NCBI GenBank assembly: GCA_945919795.1
Contig: CAMEJJ010000019.1
Span: forward strand, 1 to 64,000
Direction: 5' to 3'
DNA: 64,000 bases
Origin: an uncultured Lachnospiraceae bacterium
GTDB taxonomy: Bacteria; Bacillota; Clostridia; Lachnospirales; Lachnospiraceae
Notes under the pieces: model-generated
What the model saw: only the letters and a program-made list of their open reading frames with translations
Told to the model about the DNA's origin: nothing
The model's database searches: none
Part shown: in pieces, positions 27,513-36,928 of the stretch
How positions within the stretch are numbered: position 1 is the stretch's first letter
How the letters are laid out: every line of letters begins with the position of its first letter
Position numbers and translations under genes: made by a program

Positions 27513-27827
27513 TCATTTGCCGTTATTTACCGATTTTAAGATGCTTTTTGCAATTCCGGCATCCGTTATTGCAACATTCGCTCTCATCTGCGTTCCGATG
27601 AAATGGCCTAAAACATCTTTATTTCCGTAAACGACCATTGGAACCTCATAAAATTCACACATATTTCTAAATTGTTTTTTCGTATTATCCGATGCATCCT
27701 CTGCAACAATGACCAGATGGGCCATTCCCGTCTTTACCGCTTTTTCAACAGCAAACTCTCCGCTTACCAAATTACGTCCTTTTGCTGCAATGGACATCAT
27801 GGATAAAACTCTGTCGGGTTTACTCAT
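27513..27827 (-). CDS. L7Ae/L30e-type RNA-binding protein YlxQ
   Basis: A 104-aa member of the L7Ae family that binds kink-turn-like RNA. The core LVIVAEDASDNTKKQF and the GTQMRANVAITDAG ending match YlxQ proteins found in nusA-infB operons. Its ATG lies inside the ylxR 3 prime end (8-nt overlap). The precise RNA target is not established. Confidence 0.9.
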   Translation of the reverse strand: MSKPDRVLSMMSIAAKGRNLVSGEFAVEKAVKTGMAHLVIVAEDASDNTKKQFRNMCEFYEVPMVVYGNKDVLGHFIGTQMRANVAITDAGIAKSILKSVNNGK

Positions 27828-28089
27828 TCAGCTTATCAAACTCCTTTAACAGGTTGTCATATACATCTTTGGAAATGGCATGCTTTAAGGAACGCTCTAA
27901 TCCTTTGGACTTTTGAGCAGCCTTGAGACAATCTGCATTTTTACACAGATATGCGCCGCGTCCGTTCTGCTTTCCGGTAACATCCAGTAAGATTTCATCT
28001 TCCGGTGTTTTTATCACACGCATCATTTCTTTTTTACTTTTCATTTCACCGCATCCGACACACTGCCGTAACGGAATTTTTTTTGCCAT
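27820..28089 (-). CDS. YlxR (DUF448) RNA-binding protein
   Basis: An 89-aa protein of the DUF448/YlxR family between nusA and ylxQ. The family start PLRQCVGCGEMKSKKEMMR and the KQNGRGAYLCKNADCL motif are clear; the two Cys pairs look like a metal site. A regulatory or RNA-related role (including contact with RNase P in some Firmicutes) has been proposed. Confidence 0.9.
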   Translation of the reverse strand: MAKKIPLRQCVGCGEMKSKKEMMRVIKTPEDEILLDVTGKQNGRGAYLCKNADCLKAAQKSKGLERSLKHAISKDVYDNLLKEFDKLNE

Positions 28090-28097
28090 AAAACCAC

Positions 28098-29327
28098 TTA
28101 TTCCTCTGTTTCTGAATTTTCTGCTACTTCTGATTCCTCTGAATATTCGGCATTTTCATCATATTCACTGCTCTCATATTCACCATCTTCATACTCAGCG
28201 CCTTCATACTCAGCGCCCTCATACTCACCATCTTCGTAATATTCTTCATCATCCATATAATCTTCGTAATGGAAACCGGGAGCATCCTTCGCCTGAGTTT
28301 CACTCTTGATATCAATCTTATATCCGGTAAGTCTGGCTGCAAGACGGGCATTCTGTCCTTCTTTACCGATTGCTAATGATAACTGATGGTCCGGAACAAC
28401 GACTTTAGCTGTTTTTTCATCCGGATCTGCAAATACTGCAACAATTTTTGCAGGAGACAGTGCATTCTGAATTAACACACCGGGGTTTTCATCCCAGTTG
28501 ATAATATCAATTTTTTCACCGCGAAGTTCATTGACAATGGCGTTTACTCTGCCACCGTTCATACCAACACAGGCGCCAACCGGATCCACATTGGGATTTT
28601 CAGAATAAACTGCCATTTTGGTTCTGCTTCCGGCTTCTCTTGCAATACTTTTAATTTCAACCGTACCATCTGCAATTTCTGCAACTTCTTCTTCGAACAG
28701 TCTTTTCACCAATTCGGGATGTGTACGACTGACAAGTACACGTGGTCCTCTGGAAGTATTGCGAACTTCCAACACATAAACCTTAACTCTTTCGCCCTGC
28801 TTAAAAGTTTCACCGGGAACCATTTCTTTCTCATCCAAAACTGCATCACATTTACCAAGGTTGATGCTGACATTTCTTCCGAGATATCTCTGGAATGTAC
28901 CGGTTACCACATCTTTTTCTTTTTCAAAATACTGATTGTAAAGAATGTTTCTCTCTTCCTCACGGATTTTCTGAACAATGACACCTTTTGCATTCTGTGC
29001 AGCAATTCGGCTGAATTCTTTACTTCTTACTTCGATTTTAACAGTGTCTCCGACTTTTGCCTTTTTATCATATTCCAGCGCTTTTTCTAAAGAAATCTGT
29101 AATACATCATCTTCTACATCTTCTTCACTTTCAACGACCTCTTTGTTGGCCCATACCATGAAATCACCGGTTTCACGATCCATTTCTACGGTAATATTGT
29201 CAGATTTACCAAAATGATTTTTGCAAGCAGTAATCAATGAATTTTCAATTGCATCAAACAAAACATCTTTACTGATTTCTTTCTCCTTCTCCAACATATC
29301 CAGTGCCAATAATAATTCTTTGTTCAT
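28098..29327 (-). CDS. nusA: Transcription termination/antitermination factor NusA
   Basis: NusA modulates pausing, intrinsic termination and antitermination. N-terminal RNAP-binding domain (1-125), S1 domain, and two KH domains with VGACVGMNGGRVNAIV and LAIGKEGQNARLAARLTG are present. The ORF track start at 29363 is replaced by ATG 29327 (MNKELLLALDML, AAGGA 5 nt upstream), giving 409 aa. A C-terminal tail of about 60 acidic residues contains EYEGA-type repeats not found in the short B. subtilis protein. It may bind RNAP or RNA-binding partners through charge, but this is inference. Confidence 0.95.
   Translation of the reverse strand: MNKELLLALDMLEKEKEISKDVLFDAIENSLITACKNHFGKSDNITVEMDRETGDFMVWANKEVVESEEDVEDDVLQISLEKALEYDKKAKVGDTVKIEVRSKEFSRIAAQNAKGVIVQKIREEERNILYNQYFEKEKDVVTGTFQRYLGRNVSINLGKCDAVLDEKEMVPGETFKQGERVKVYVLEVRNTSRGPRVLVSRTHPELVKRLFEEEVAEIADGTVEIKSIAREAGSRTKMAVYSENPNVDPVGACVGMNGGRVNAIVNELRGEKIDIINWDENPGVLIQNALSPAKIVAVFADPDEKTAKVVVPDHQLSLAIGKEGQNARLAARLTGYKIDIKSETQAKDAPGFHYEDYMDDEEYYEDGEYEGAEYEGAEYEDGEYESSEYDENAEYSEESEVAENSETEE
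28186..28245 (-). repeat. 15-bp repeats in the nusA acidic tail
   Basis: Copies of tcatactcagcgcct-like 15-mers encode tandem GAEYE pentapeptides. Two adjacent copies differ by one base. Confidence 0.7.
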
Positions 29328-29355
29328 TTTTCCTTTTTCCTCCTGAAAATAAATG

Positions 29356-29823
29356 TTAATCAAATTCTATATAAGGTCTGATCAGCGCTGCTTCTTTTCG
29401 GTTCAGCCTGATTTCTTTTTCCTCTGTCTGAATGGTCAGCGTATCTGCATCAAACGCTGTCAGAGTACCGATTAGTTCTTTTTTCTTATCCATCATTTTA
29501 AATAAGTGAACTTCAATCTCTTTTCCAACATTTCTCTGAAAGTCCTTATCCTTCTTAATCGGTCTTAACAAACCGGGAGAACTGACTTCCAGAATATAAG
29601 CTTCTTCAATAAAATCTTCCTGATCCAAAAGATCGGATAAGGCTCTGCTGACCAGTTCACAGTCATCAATGGAAATACCGCCTTCTTTGTCAATATAAGC
29701 ACGTAAGTACCAGTTGCTTCCTTCCTTAACGTATTCCACATCCACCAACTCAAATTGATTGGCTTCCATAATCGGTAAAAGCAATGCTTCTGTACGGCTT
29801 TCATATGTATCGCGTTTTGACAT
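29356..29823 (-). CDS. rimP: Ribosome maturation factor RimP
   Basis: RimP assists early 30S assembly around S12 and S5. The 155-aa protein has the two-domain family layout with ILEVSSPGLLRPIK at the joint. The ORF track begins at 29877 in the leader hairpin; ATG 29823 has GAGGTG upstream and gives MSKRDTYESR, so it is preferred. It starts the rimP-nusA-ylxR-ylxQ-infB-rbfA-nrnA operon. Confidence 0.94.
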   Translation of the reverse strand: MSKRDTYESRTEALLLPIMEANQFELVDVEYVKEGSNWYLRAYIDKEGGISIDDCELVSRALSDLLDQEDFIEEAYILEVSSPGLLRPIKKDKDFQRNVGKEIEVHLFKMMDKKKELIGTLTAFDADTLTIQTEEKEIRLNRKEAALIRPYIEFD

Positions 29824-29849
29824 AGATTCACCTCTGTTTTTATTTAACA

Positions 29850-29882
29850 ATAGAAAAAAGTGGACTTGCAAGCCCACTTTTT
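29850..29882 (-). promoter_or_regulatory. Terminator-like attenuator in the rimP-nusA leader
   Basis: The RNA AAAAAGTGGGCT-TGCA-AGTCCACTTTTT folds into a 12-bp stem with a 4-nt loop, followed by U-rich TTCTATT. It lies between the promoter and the rimP ribosome site, so it would stop transcription before the operon. NusA-stimulated attenuation in this leader has been reported in B. subtilis. Confidence 0.75.
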
Positions 29883-29907
29883 ATCATCGTTTTTACTATC
29901 CTAGATT

Positions 29908-29937
29908 AGTTTACACCTAATGTTTCAGGAATGTCAA
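29908..29937 (-). promoter_or_regulatory. Sigma-A promoter of the rimP-nusA-infB operon
   Basis: A consensus TTGACA and TAAACT are separated by 18 nt on the minus strand, about 85 nt before rimP and after the tRNA terminator. Confidence 0.65.
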
Positions 29938-29946
29938 TATAAAATA

Positions 29947-30000
29947 TTAAAAAAATCCACAAAATCCGCAAACTCTTGATTTTACTAAGCTTACGGATTA
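29947..30000 (-). terminator. Terminator after tRNA-Glu
   Basis: AATCCGTAA pairs with TTGCGGATT (one T-G pair) around a long loop, followed by TTTGTGGATTTTTTT. Confidence 0.55.
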
Positions 30001-30008
30001 TTTATTAG

Positions 30009-30080
30009 CAGCTTGTAGGGGAATCGAACCCCTGATTCCGCCGTGAGAGGGCGGCGTCTTAACCTCTTGACCAACAAGCC
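30009..30080 (-). tRNA. tRNA-Glu (anticodon CUC)
   Basis: The minus strand gives a full cloverleaf of 72 nt: acceptor GGCTTGT with ACAAGCT (G1-U72 wobble), D arm with GGTCAAGAGGTTAAG, anticodon stem CCGCC/GGCGG with loop CTCTCAC and anticodon CTC, and T arm with GGTTCGATTCC. The discriminator is G. CCA is not encoded, so it must be added by the CCA enzyme. It is a lone tRNA between a methyltransferase gene and the rimP operon. Confidence 0.93.
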
Positions 30081-30085
30081 ATTTA

Positions 30086-30109
30086 CAAAGGACACTCACA
30101 CGTCCTTTG
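30086..30109 (-). terminator. Hairpin between the methyltransferase gene and tRNA-Glu
   Basis: Perfect CAAAGGAC/GTCCTTTG arms with an 8-nt loop, but no U-run. It is either a weak terminator of the methyltransferase gene or a leader hairpin of the tRNA precursor. Confidence 0.45.
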
Positions 30110-30111
30110 CT

Positions 30112-30140
30112 ATCTTACTAAATTATGAAAAAGAATGCAA
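30112..30140 (-). promoter_or_regulatory. Possible promoter of tRNA-Glu
   Basis: TTGCAT and TAAGAT are separated by 17 nt on the minus strand, about 30 nt before the mature tRNA, just after the methyltransferase stop. Confidence 0.4.
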
Positions 30141-30150
30141 GAACTTTTTG

Positions 30151-30933
30151 CTATTTTTTCAAAATATCCACAACATGAGCTCCTGCTCCAAGTAAATCTG
30201 CTCTTTCACAAACAGTCTTCTGATACTGTACAAAAGCCTCAAATTCCTCTTCACTTAACGCATTAAGAAACGGCCTGATATAATTTGCTGCACCATCGGG
30301 AGAAATGATTTTTATCCGGGTCAGATCTGCCGTCTCATTTAATTTTACGATATCTTCCGTCCGTACATAATCATAAAGAGAATGTCCTTCCATAAAACGG
30401 GTATGAAAATCTGCATCAATCATCCCGTTTTCCAGACATTCCAACACATGTTTCTCTTTAAAGGCATAGGTAATAATACTGTATTCATTCATACAATAGG
30501 CAACCAAAATCATGCCACCTTTTTTCGTAACCCGCTTAGCTTCCAAAAGAGCCTGTAATTTTTCCTCAAAACTACCCAAATGATACATCGGACCGAATAA
30601 AAGCGTCAGATCAAATGTTTCATCCTGAAATCTTTTCAACTTCAGGGCATTTCCCTTGTATGCTTTGATTTCCGGTTTCTTCTGTTTCAAAATTCCCAGA
30701 TTATGCTGTACCAGTTCTACAGCCGTCACATCATATCCTTCTTCAAAAAGCGGAATGGAATATCTGCCGGTTCCGGCTCCGATATCCAGAATTTTGATTT
30801 CTTCCGGTCTTATGTCTTTGGGCAGATATTGATGAATATACTGCATGGAAATACGATATTCGACCTGTCCATGTCTGGAATTCAGTCTCTTCTCTTCATT
30901 AAATTTATTATAGTATTCTTCTAACTGATTCAT
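30151..30933 (-). CDS. Class I SAM-dependent methyltransferase
   Basis: A 260-aa methyltransferase. The SAM-binding motif I is ILDIGAGTGRYSIP near residue 47, followed by the acidic VTAVELV at the end of strand 2 and FDLTLLFGPMYHLG in the motif IV position. It resembles UbiE/small-molecule methyltransferases, but the substrate cannot be named. AGGAA precedes the ATG. It has no obvious partner: polC lies upstream and a tRNA downstream. Confidence 0.85.
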   Translation of the reverse strand: MNQLEEYYNKFNEEKRLNSRHGQVEYRISMQYIHQYLPKDIRPEEIKILDIGAGTGRYSIPLFEEGYDVTAVELVQHNLGILKQKKPEIKAYKGNALKLKRFQDETFDLTLLFGPMYHLGSFEEKLQALLEAKRVTKKGGMILVAYCMNEYSIITYAFKEKHVLECLENGMIDADFHTRFMEGHSLYDYVRTEDIVKLNETADLTRIKIISPDGAANYIRPFLNALSEEEFEAFVQYQKTVCERADLLGAGAHVVDILKK

Positions 30934-30967
30934 ATTTTATTCCTATTACATAGAATGATGTATGTGG

Positions 30968-31063
30968 ATTGCTACATTGCTACGCAATTCTCGCAATCCA
31001 CGAACACCTCATACTACCATAAAATGCCGTATTAACGCCATTTTATTCCGTATTCGGTGTTCA
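30968..31063 (-). repeat. Two tandem hairpins downstream of polC
   Basis: Hairpin 1 runs from GAACACC (overlapping the polC stop) to GGTGTTC, with inner arms ATAAAATG/CATTTTAT. Hairpin 2 has GTGGATTGC/GCAATCCAC with an inner ATTGC-GTA-GCAAT stem. CATAC/GTATG can pair across them. Neither has a U-run, so this is not a standard terminator. Confidence 0.6.
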
Positions 31064-34000
31064 GGATGTCATAAAATCAAACAAACTAAACTGGTTGGAA
31101 ATCGGAATATCTCCGAGTAGATTCATCTCTGCCATTTTTTCCGCAGTCGTCTTGGAAATTTTACCACGCTCGCATAAATCGTCTCGGGATAAAAAGGGTC
31201 CGTTTTTGGCGGCTTCCATCAGAGATTCTGCTGCCGAATCACCCATTCCGTCAATGCTGTTAAAGGATGGCATGATTTTTCCATCCACAATCTGGAACAA
31301 TCTGGAATGTGCTTTATAGATATCAATCGGTACAAATTCAAAGCCACGGGCATACATTTCCTTAACAATACGCAAGTCTCTTAACGAATCCTCTTCTTTT
31401 TTCGATAAATCATCTTTTCTGGAATTGTAGTCTTCGAGTGTTGCATCAATTTTTCCAATTCCCTGGCACATGATTTCATAAGAAAAACCGCTCGCACGGA
31501 TACTGAAATATGCCGTATAATAAGCCAACGGATAATTTACCTTAAAATAAGCAACTCGCCATGCCATCATAACATAGGCAGCCGCATGCGCTTTCGGGAA
31601 CATGTATTTGATTTGCTCACAGGACCAGATATACCAGTCCGGAACATCATGCTCCTTCATCAACGCTTTCCACTCAGCCCAGTTTGCACACTTTCCTTTT
31701 GCCACGGTTCCCTTACGAACTGCTTCCATAATCTTAAAAGCGGTACTTTCATCCAATCCCTTGTCAATCAGATAAATCATAATATCGTCACGGGTACAGA
31801 TTGCTGTGGAAATGGTAGCTTTCCCTTCCTGAATCAATGTCTGGGCATTGTTTAACCATACATCGGTTCCGTGTGCCAGTCCCGCAATACGCTCTAAATC
31901 GGTAAAGGAAGTCGGCTTGGTATCCAAAAGCATTTGCATAGCAAACTCCGTACCAAATTCCGGTATTCCCAAAGAGCCCAGTAAAATTCCGCCGATATCA
32001 TCCGGTGTAATCTTTAATGCCTCCGTATTTTGGAACAGGGACATGACGTCTTTATCGTCCAACGGAATCTTAACCGGATCAACACCGGTCAGATCCTGAA
32101 GCATACGAATCATCGTTGGGTCCAGATGTCCTAAAATATCCAGTTTCAAAAGATTGTGATCAATTTTATGATAATCAAAATGGGTAGTAACGATATCTGT
32201 TGTCATATCGTTTGCCGGACGCTGAACCGGTGTAAAAGAATTGATATCCTCACCTACCGGCAAAACAACAATTCCACCAGGATGCTGACCGGTAGAACGC
32301 TTTACTCCCGTACAACCAACGGAAATACGGTCAATTTCACATCCACGTTTTGAAATACCACGCTCTTCAAAATATTTACGCACAAAACCATATGCCGTCT
32401 TATCGGCAACCGAACCAATGGTTCCGGCACGATAAGTCTGTCCGTATCCAAAAATAACTTCCGTATATTTATGCGCTTTACTCTGGTATTCATTGGAGAA
32501 GTTCAAGTCAATATCCGGCTCTTTATCCCCCTTAAATCCTAGGAAGGTTTCAAACGGAATGTCAAATCCGTCTTTTACCAGTAATTCTCCGCACTGCGGA
32601 CACATTTTATCCGGCATATCACACCCGGATTTACCGGAGTATGCTCTGACTTCATCAGAAGTAAAATCATAATAATGACATTTTTTACAATAATAATGCG
32701 GACTGAGAGAATTTACCTCTGTAATTCCGGAAAGATAGGCAACAAAAGAAGATCCAACCGATCCTCTCGAACCAACCAGATAACCGTCTTCCACAGACTT
32801 CCACACTAACTTCTGGGCAATAATATACATAACGGCAAATCCGTTTTTGATAATAGCATTCAATTCCTTTTCCATACGTTTTTCAACAATTTCAGGAAGA
32901 ACCTCGCCATATATCTCATGTGCCTTGTTGTGACAGATTGTGGTCAGTATCTCATCCGAATTTGGAATAATGGGCGGACTCTTATCAGGTCTGACCGGAT
33001 CAATCGATTCAATGCAATCCGCAATCAGATTGGTATTCGTAATAACTACCTCTCTTGCTTTATCACTTCCAAGATATTGGAATTCCTCTAACATCTCTTC
33101 CGTAGTACGAAGATACAAAGGAGCCTGCTCTTCGTCCTTATACCCCTGGCCCGCCTGGATAATTCTTCTGTATATTTCATCTTCCGGATTCAGGAAATGG
33201 ACATCACAGGTTGCACAGACCGGTTTATGGAGTGCTTCTCCGATTTCTACAACCTTGCGGTTTAATTCCATCAAATCCTCCATGGATTCAATATTCTCAT
33301 GTCGATCCGATTCAATCATAAACTTGTTGTTACCAAGCGGCTGAATTTCCAGATAATCATAAAAGCCGGCGATCTTATACAATTCGGCATCGCTTTTTCC
33401 ATCCAACATGGCGCGGAACAATTCGCCCGCCTCACAGGCGCTGCCCAAGATCAGGCCTTCCCGGTATTTTTGCAAAAGGCTTCTGGGAATCCTTGGTTTT
33501 TTATAAAAATAATCGATATGGGATTGGGAAATCAATCGATAAAGATTAATGCGTCCCACTTCATTTTTAGCCAGAATAATAATGTGATAATATGGAAGCT
33601 TTTTGACCGTATCCTTGTTATCCTCAGCTAACTGATTAATATCCATCAGTTTCGTTACGCCCTTTGCTTCCAGCATAGGTAAAAACTTCACAAAAATCTC
33701 TGCTGTCGCTTCCGCATCATCCACTGCGCGGTGATGATTTTCCAAAGACACACCCATAGACTTGGCACAGGCATCCAACGTATGCTTTGCCTGATTTGGC
33801 AAAAGGATTCTGGCGATTCCTACGGTATCAACAATGGTAAACTCTCTCAAAAGATTTTGCCTTGCAGCATTTTCCTTGATGAAACTCATATCAAACGATG
33901 CATTGTGGGCAACCATGACACAGTCCTTGGAAAATTCCAAAAACTCAGGAAGTACTTCTTCAATGCCCGGTGCATCCATCACATCATGATCGGTAATGGA

Positions 34001-35704
34001 TGTCAGTTGAGTAATCCGGTACGGAATCGGTTCTCTCGGATTTACAAAAGTGGAATACCGCTCTGTAATCTGTCCGTTTTGAACTTTTACGGCACCAATT
34101 TCGATAATGTTATTCTTAACAGGCGAAAAACCGGTAGTCTCAATATCAAAGACAACATAATCCTGGTGAATATCCAGATTTTTAGGGTTATCCACGATTT
34201 GTTTGGAATCATCAACCAGATATCCTTCCACACCCAGAATGATTTTAAAGAAGTTCTGCCTATCAGGAACGATGCCGGCTTCTTTACAACGTTTCTTTTC
34301 CGCATCCCATAAATCACACCAGGTATGAAACACATCCGCAAGCGCATGCACCACACCGTGGTCGGTTATGGCAATCGCAGGATGTCCCCATTTATAGGCA
34401 CACTTGACAATATCAATAACATCAGAAACTCCATCCATATCACTCATTTTGGTATGGCAATGCAGTTCCACTCTTTTATTAGCAGAGTAATCCATCCGCT
34501 TGGTCGTAAAATCGTCGATTTCTTTGATAATCAATCCACGACCGCCAATCGTCAGCTCATGATCAAACTTGTCAACAGAAACATCACCCTTTATCTTTAC
34601 AAAGGTTCCTTTTTTGGCATCAAAGCGCCCCAGTACTTCGTCAATGCGCTCATCTTCCACAAACTGTTTAACAATGATTGTATCCGTAAAATCGGTGACG
34701 GTTAAAATCAAAATCGTCTTTTTCAAAGAAGCAATTGGTTTTGTATCTACGCCGATAACCTTTCCCCTTATGACAACATTTCCGATTTCGCCAACAATAT
34801 CCTCAATCGGAATCGGTTCTCCTTCAATATCATGCATTCCCCAAATAATACTGGGATCATCTGATTTTTTCGGATAAAAATCTTTTTTCCTAGGATAATC
34901 TTTATTATATTTTCTTCCTTCCGAATTCGAAAAATTACCATTTTGTGCTTTCGTCTGACGGGCACTTCGAGCATTTTGGATTTCCCGGCCACCTTTTTCT
35001 GCAGATGCAACCTTTGCCTTTTCAGGCTGTTTCTCTTTTGCATCTATCATTTGTCCCGTTTGATCACCTTCATCCGGCTCCGCCAAAGATGAATTTTCAT
35101 CCATAGAATCATTTTGTGCAGATGATGTTAATCGCATCTCGATTTCTTCAATCTGTCTTTTTAGCTTAATTTCATCATCTTTTTTGGTAGCACTTTCTTC
35201 TGCCGGCTTAAAAGCAATCTTGATATCCACATAAACACCGCAACGCTCTGTAAAAATCTTGTTTAAAATATCCGTAAGCTCTGTGGCACGGTCATGATAG
35301 ACATGAATATCCTCTGCCGTTAACAACAAATGTTCCTCTGAAAATTCCGCATCTGCTTTTTTGAGCATACTAAATAAAACCGGACTGTAATTTCTAAGCT
35401 CCAGCAAAATACTGTCCCGATATTCTTTGTATAAATTCTGTGGCGTATACTGCTTCGAAAGCGTAAAGTGCTCGTAAATCTTGATCACGATATTGGTCTG
35501 TTCAAACAGTTGTTTCTTAATCTGCTGTTCTACCGCGATAATTGTTTTTTTGGCAATGAGTCTATCTGCTGCAATATAGATACGCAGAATATCCTTATTT
35601 CTTGTTGTTGTGATATGCGTAACCTTAATTCCTGCCAATTCATTCTTTAATTCTTCTTTTAACTGCAAGGTTGGAAAGGCCGCAAAAAAATCTTTTGGTT
35701 CCAT
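31061..35704 (-). CDS. polC: DNA polymerase III alpha subunit, PolC type
   Basis: The gram-positive replicative polymerase with built-in proofreading. Order: N-terminal domain (1-185), a charged linker (about 185-290), OB domain, PHP domain (HCHTKMSDMDGVSDV near 415), an inserted 3-5 exonuclease with FDIETTGF near 525, PHP remainder, then polymerase palm with DPDIDLNFS and C-terminal helix-hairpin region. At 1547 aa it is about 100 residues longer than the B. subtilis enzyme, mainly in the linker. AAGGA precedes the ATG. It follows ispG by 45 nt. Confidence 0.97.
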   Translation of the reverse strand: MEPKDFFAAFPTLQLKEELKNELAGIKVTHITTTRNKDILRIYIAADRLIAKKTIIAVEQQIKKQLFEQTNIVIKIYEHFTLSKQYTPQNLYKEYRDSILLELRNYSPVLFSMLKKADAEFSEEHLLLTAEDIHVYHDRATELTDILNKIFTERCGVYVDIKIAFKPAEESATKKDDEIKLKRQIEEIEMRLTSSAQNDSMDENSSLAEPDEGDQTGQMIDAKEKQPEKAKVASAEKGGREIQNARSARQTKAQNGNFSNSEGRKYNKDYPRKKDFYPKKSDDPSIIWGMHDIEGEPIPIEDIVGEIGNVVIRGKVIGVDTKPIASLKKTILILTVTDFTDTIIVKQFVEDERIDEVLGRFDAKKGTFVKIKGDVSVDKFDHELTIGGRGLIIKEIDDFTTKRMDYSANKRVELHCHTKMSDMDGVSDVIDIVKCAYKWGHPAIAITDHGVVHALADVFHTWCDLWDAEKKRCKEAGIVPDRQNFFKIILGVEGYLVDDSKQIVDNPKNLDIHQDYVVFDIETTGFSPVKNNIIEIGAVKVQNGQITERYSTFVNPREPIPYRITQLTSITDHDVMDAPGIEEVLPEFLEFSKDCVMVAHNASFDMSFIKENAARQNLLREFTIVDTVGIARILLPNQAKHTLDACAKSMGVSLENHHRAVDDAEATAEIFVKFLPMLEAKGVTKLMDINQLAEDNKDTVKKLPYYHIIILAKNEVGRINLYRLISQSHIDYFYKKPRIPRSLLQKYREGLILGSACEAGELFRAMLDGKSDAELYKIAGFYDYLEIQPLGNNKFMIESDRHENIESMEDLMELNRKVVEIGEALHKPVCATCDVHFLNPEDEIYRRIIQAGQGYKDEEQAPLYLRTTEEMLEEFQYLGSDKAREVVITNTNLIADCIESIDPVRPDKSPPIIPNSDEILTTICHNKAHEIYGEVLPEIVEKRMEKELNAIIKNGFAVMYIIAQKLVWKSVEDGYLVGSRGSVGSSFVAYLSGITEVNSLSPHYYCKKCHYYDFTSDEVRAYSGKSGCDMPDKMCPQCGELLVKDGFDIPFETFLGFKGDKEPDIDLNFSNEYQSKAHKYTEVIFGYGQTYRAGTIGSVADKTAYGFVRKYFEERGISKRGCEIDRISVGCTGVKRSTGQHPGGIVVLPVGEDINSFTPVQRPANDMTTDIVTTHFDYHKIDHNLLKLDILGHLDPTMIRMLQDLTGVDPVKIPLDDKDVMSLFQNTEALKITPDDIGGILLGSLGIPEFGTEFAMQMLLDTKPTSFTDLERIAGLAHGTDVWLNNAQTLIQEGKATISTAICTRDDIMIYLIDKGLDESTAFKIMEAVRKGTVAKGKCANWAEWKALMKEHDVPDWYIWSCEQIKYMFPKAHAAAYVMMAWRVAYFKVNYPLAYYTAYFSIRASGFSYEIMCQGIGKIDATLEDYNSRKDDLSKKEEDSLRDLRIVKEMYARGFEFVPIDIYKAHSRLFQIVDGKIMPSFNSIDGMGDSAAESLMEAAKNGPFLSRDDLCERGKISKTTAEKMAEMNLLGDIPISNQFSLFDFMTS

Positions 35705-35749
35705 ATATCCTTCATCCGTTATGATATCAGTTATCCATATATTAACCCA

Positions 35750-36805
35750 TTATGCATTCCAGTGCTCAAGTTCATAACGCAAAACATGAAGCAATTCTTC
35801 TTCCGGAACTTTTTTTATAATCTCACCTTTTTTGATTAACAAACCGACACCGTCTCCACCGGCAATTCCGATATCCGCTTCTTTCGCTTCTCCCGGTCCG
35901 TTTACCACACATCCCATAACGGCTACCTTTAAATTAAGTGGCATACCGGCAACCATTTCTTCTACTTTATTGGCAAGTCCAATCAAATCAATTTTGGTAC
36001 GACCGCAGGTTGGACATGCAATAACCTCAATTCCTTTATGATACAGTCCTAAAGAACGCAAAATTGTCTGAGCTGAACGGATTTCTTCTACCGGATCTCC
36101 GGACAAAGAAACTCGCATGGTATCGCCTATTCCTTCATGCAGCAGAATGCCAAGACCGACTGCCGACTTGATATTGCCGCCATACAGGGTACCTGCCTCC
36201 GTAATGCCGATATGCAACGGATAATTGGTCTTTTTCACCAATTCTTCATGAGCTTTTACACAGATCGGAATATTGGATGATTTGATACTGATTACCATAT
36301 TGTCATATCCGGCATCTTCTATCATATGTACTTTATCCAAAGCACTTTCTACAATTCCCTCCGGTGTGACACCATGATACTTTTCCACCAGTTCTTTTTC
36401 TAACGAACCGCCGTTTACACCAACACGAATCGGGATATTTCTTTCTTTTGCACAGGCAACCACTTCACAAAGCTTTTCTTTTCCGCCGATGTTGCCCGGA
36501 TTGATTCGAATCTTATCCGCTCCGTTTTCCATGGCTGCAATGGCCATTTGATAATCAAAATGAATATCTGCGACTAACGGAATGGATATTTCTTTTTTGA
36601 TTTCCCGAAATGCTTTTGCGGCTTCCATAGTCGGGACCGTACTACGCACAATATCACATCCGGCCTCTTCTAACCGCCTGATTTGCGCAATCGTTTCTTT
36701 GACATTTTCCGTTCTGGTGTTAGTCATGGACTGAATCAGGATTGGATTTCCGCCACCAATAATTTTATTTCCGATTTTTATAACTTTGGTTTCATCTCTA
36801 TACAT
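35750..36805 (-). CDS. ispG: 4-hydroxy-3-methylbut-2-en-1-yl diphosphate synthase
   Basis: IspG (GcpE) converts MEcPP to HMBPP with a [4Fe-4S] cluster in the MEP pathway. The TIM-barrel part has IRINPGNIG, and the cluster cysteines lie in ACPTCGRTKID and GCVVNGPGEA. The 351 aa are typical of the bacterial type. AAGGGG precedes the ATG. It heads an ispG-polC unit with its own promoter; in many clostridia rseP comes just before, but here rseP is 30 kb away. Confidence 0.95.
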   Translation of the reverse strand: MYRDETKVIKIGNKIIGGGNPILIQSMTNTRTENVKETIAQIRRLEEAGCDIVRSTVPTMEAAKAFREIKKEISIPLVADIHFDYQMAIAAMENGADKIRINPGNIGGKEKLCEVVACAKERNIPIRVGVNGGSLEKELVEKYHGVTPEGIVESALDKVHMIEDAGYDNMVISIKSSNIPICVKAHEELVKKTNYPLHIGITEAGTLYGGNIKSAVGLGILLHEGIGDTMRVSLSGDPVEEIRSAQTILRSLGLYHKGIEVIACPTCGRTKIDLIGLANKVEEMVAGMPLNLKVAVMGCVVNGPGEAKEADIGIAGGDGVGLLIKKGEIIKKVPEEELLHVLRYELEHWNA

Positions 36806-36928
36806 GTTAATTACCCCTTCAATTTTATCTGTTTTCTCAGAATGAACATCAAATTATTGAAAATAAAATGAATACAGTCTCATTCCATTTGCAATATTTA
36901 GTATATTCCATTTTTGAACCTACATCAT

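Noticed and set aside
29824-29877. Upstream start of rimP in the ORF track
   Set aside because: It would translate through the attenuator hairpin, and the ATG at 29823 has a proper ribosome site.
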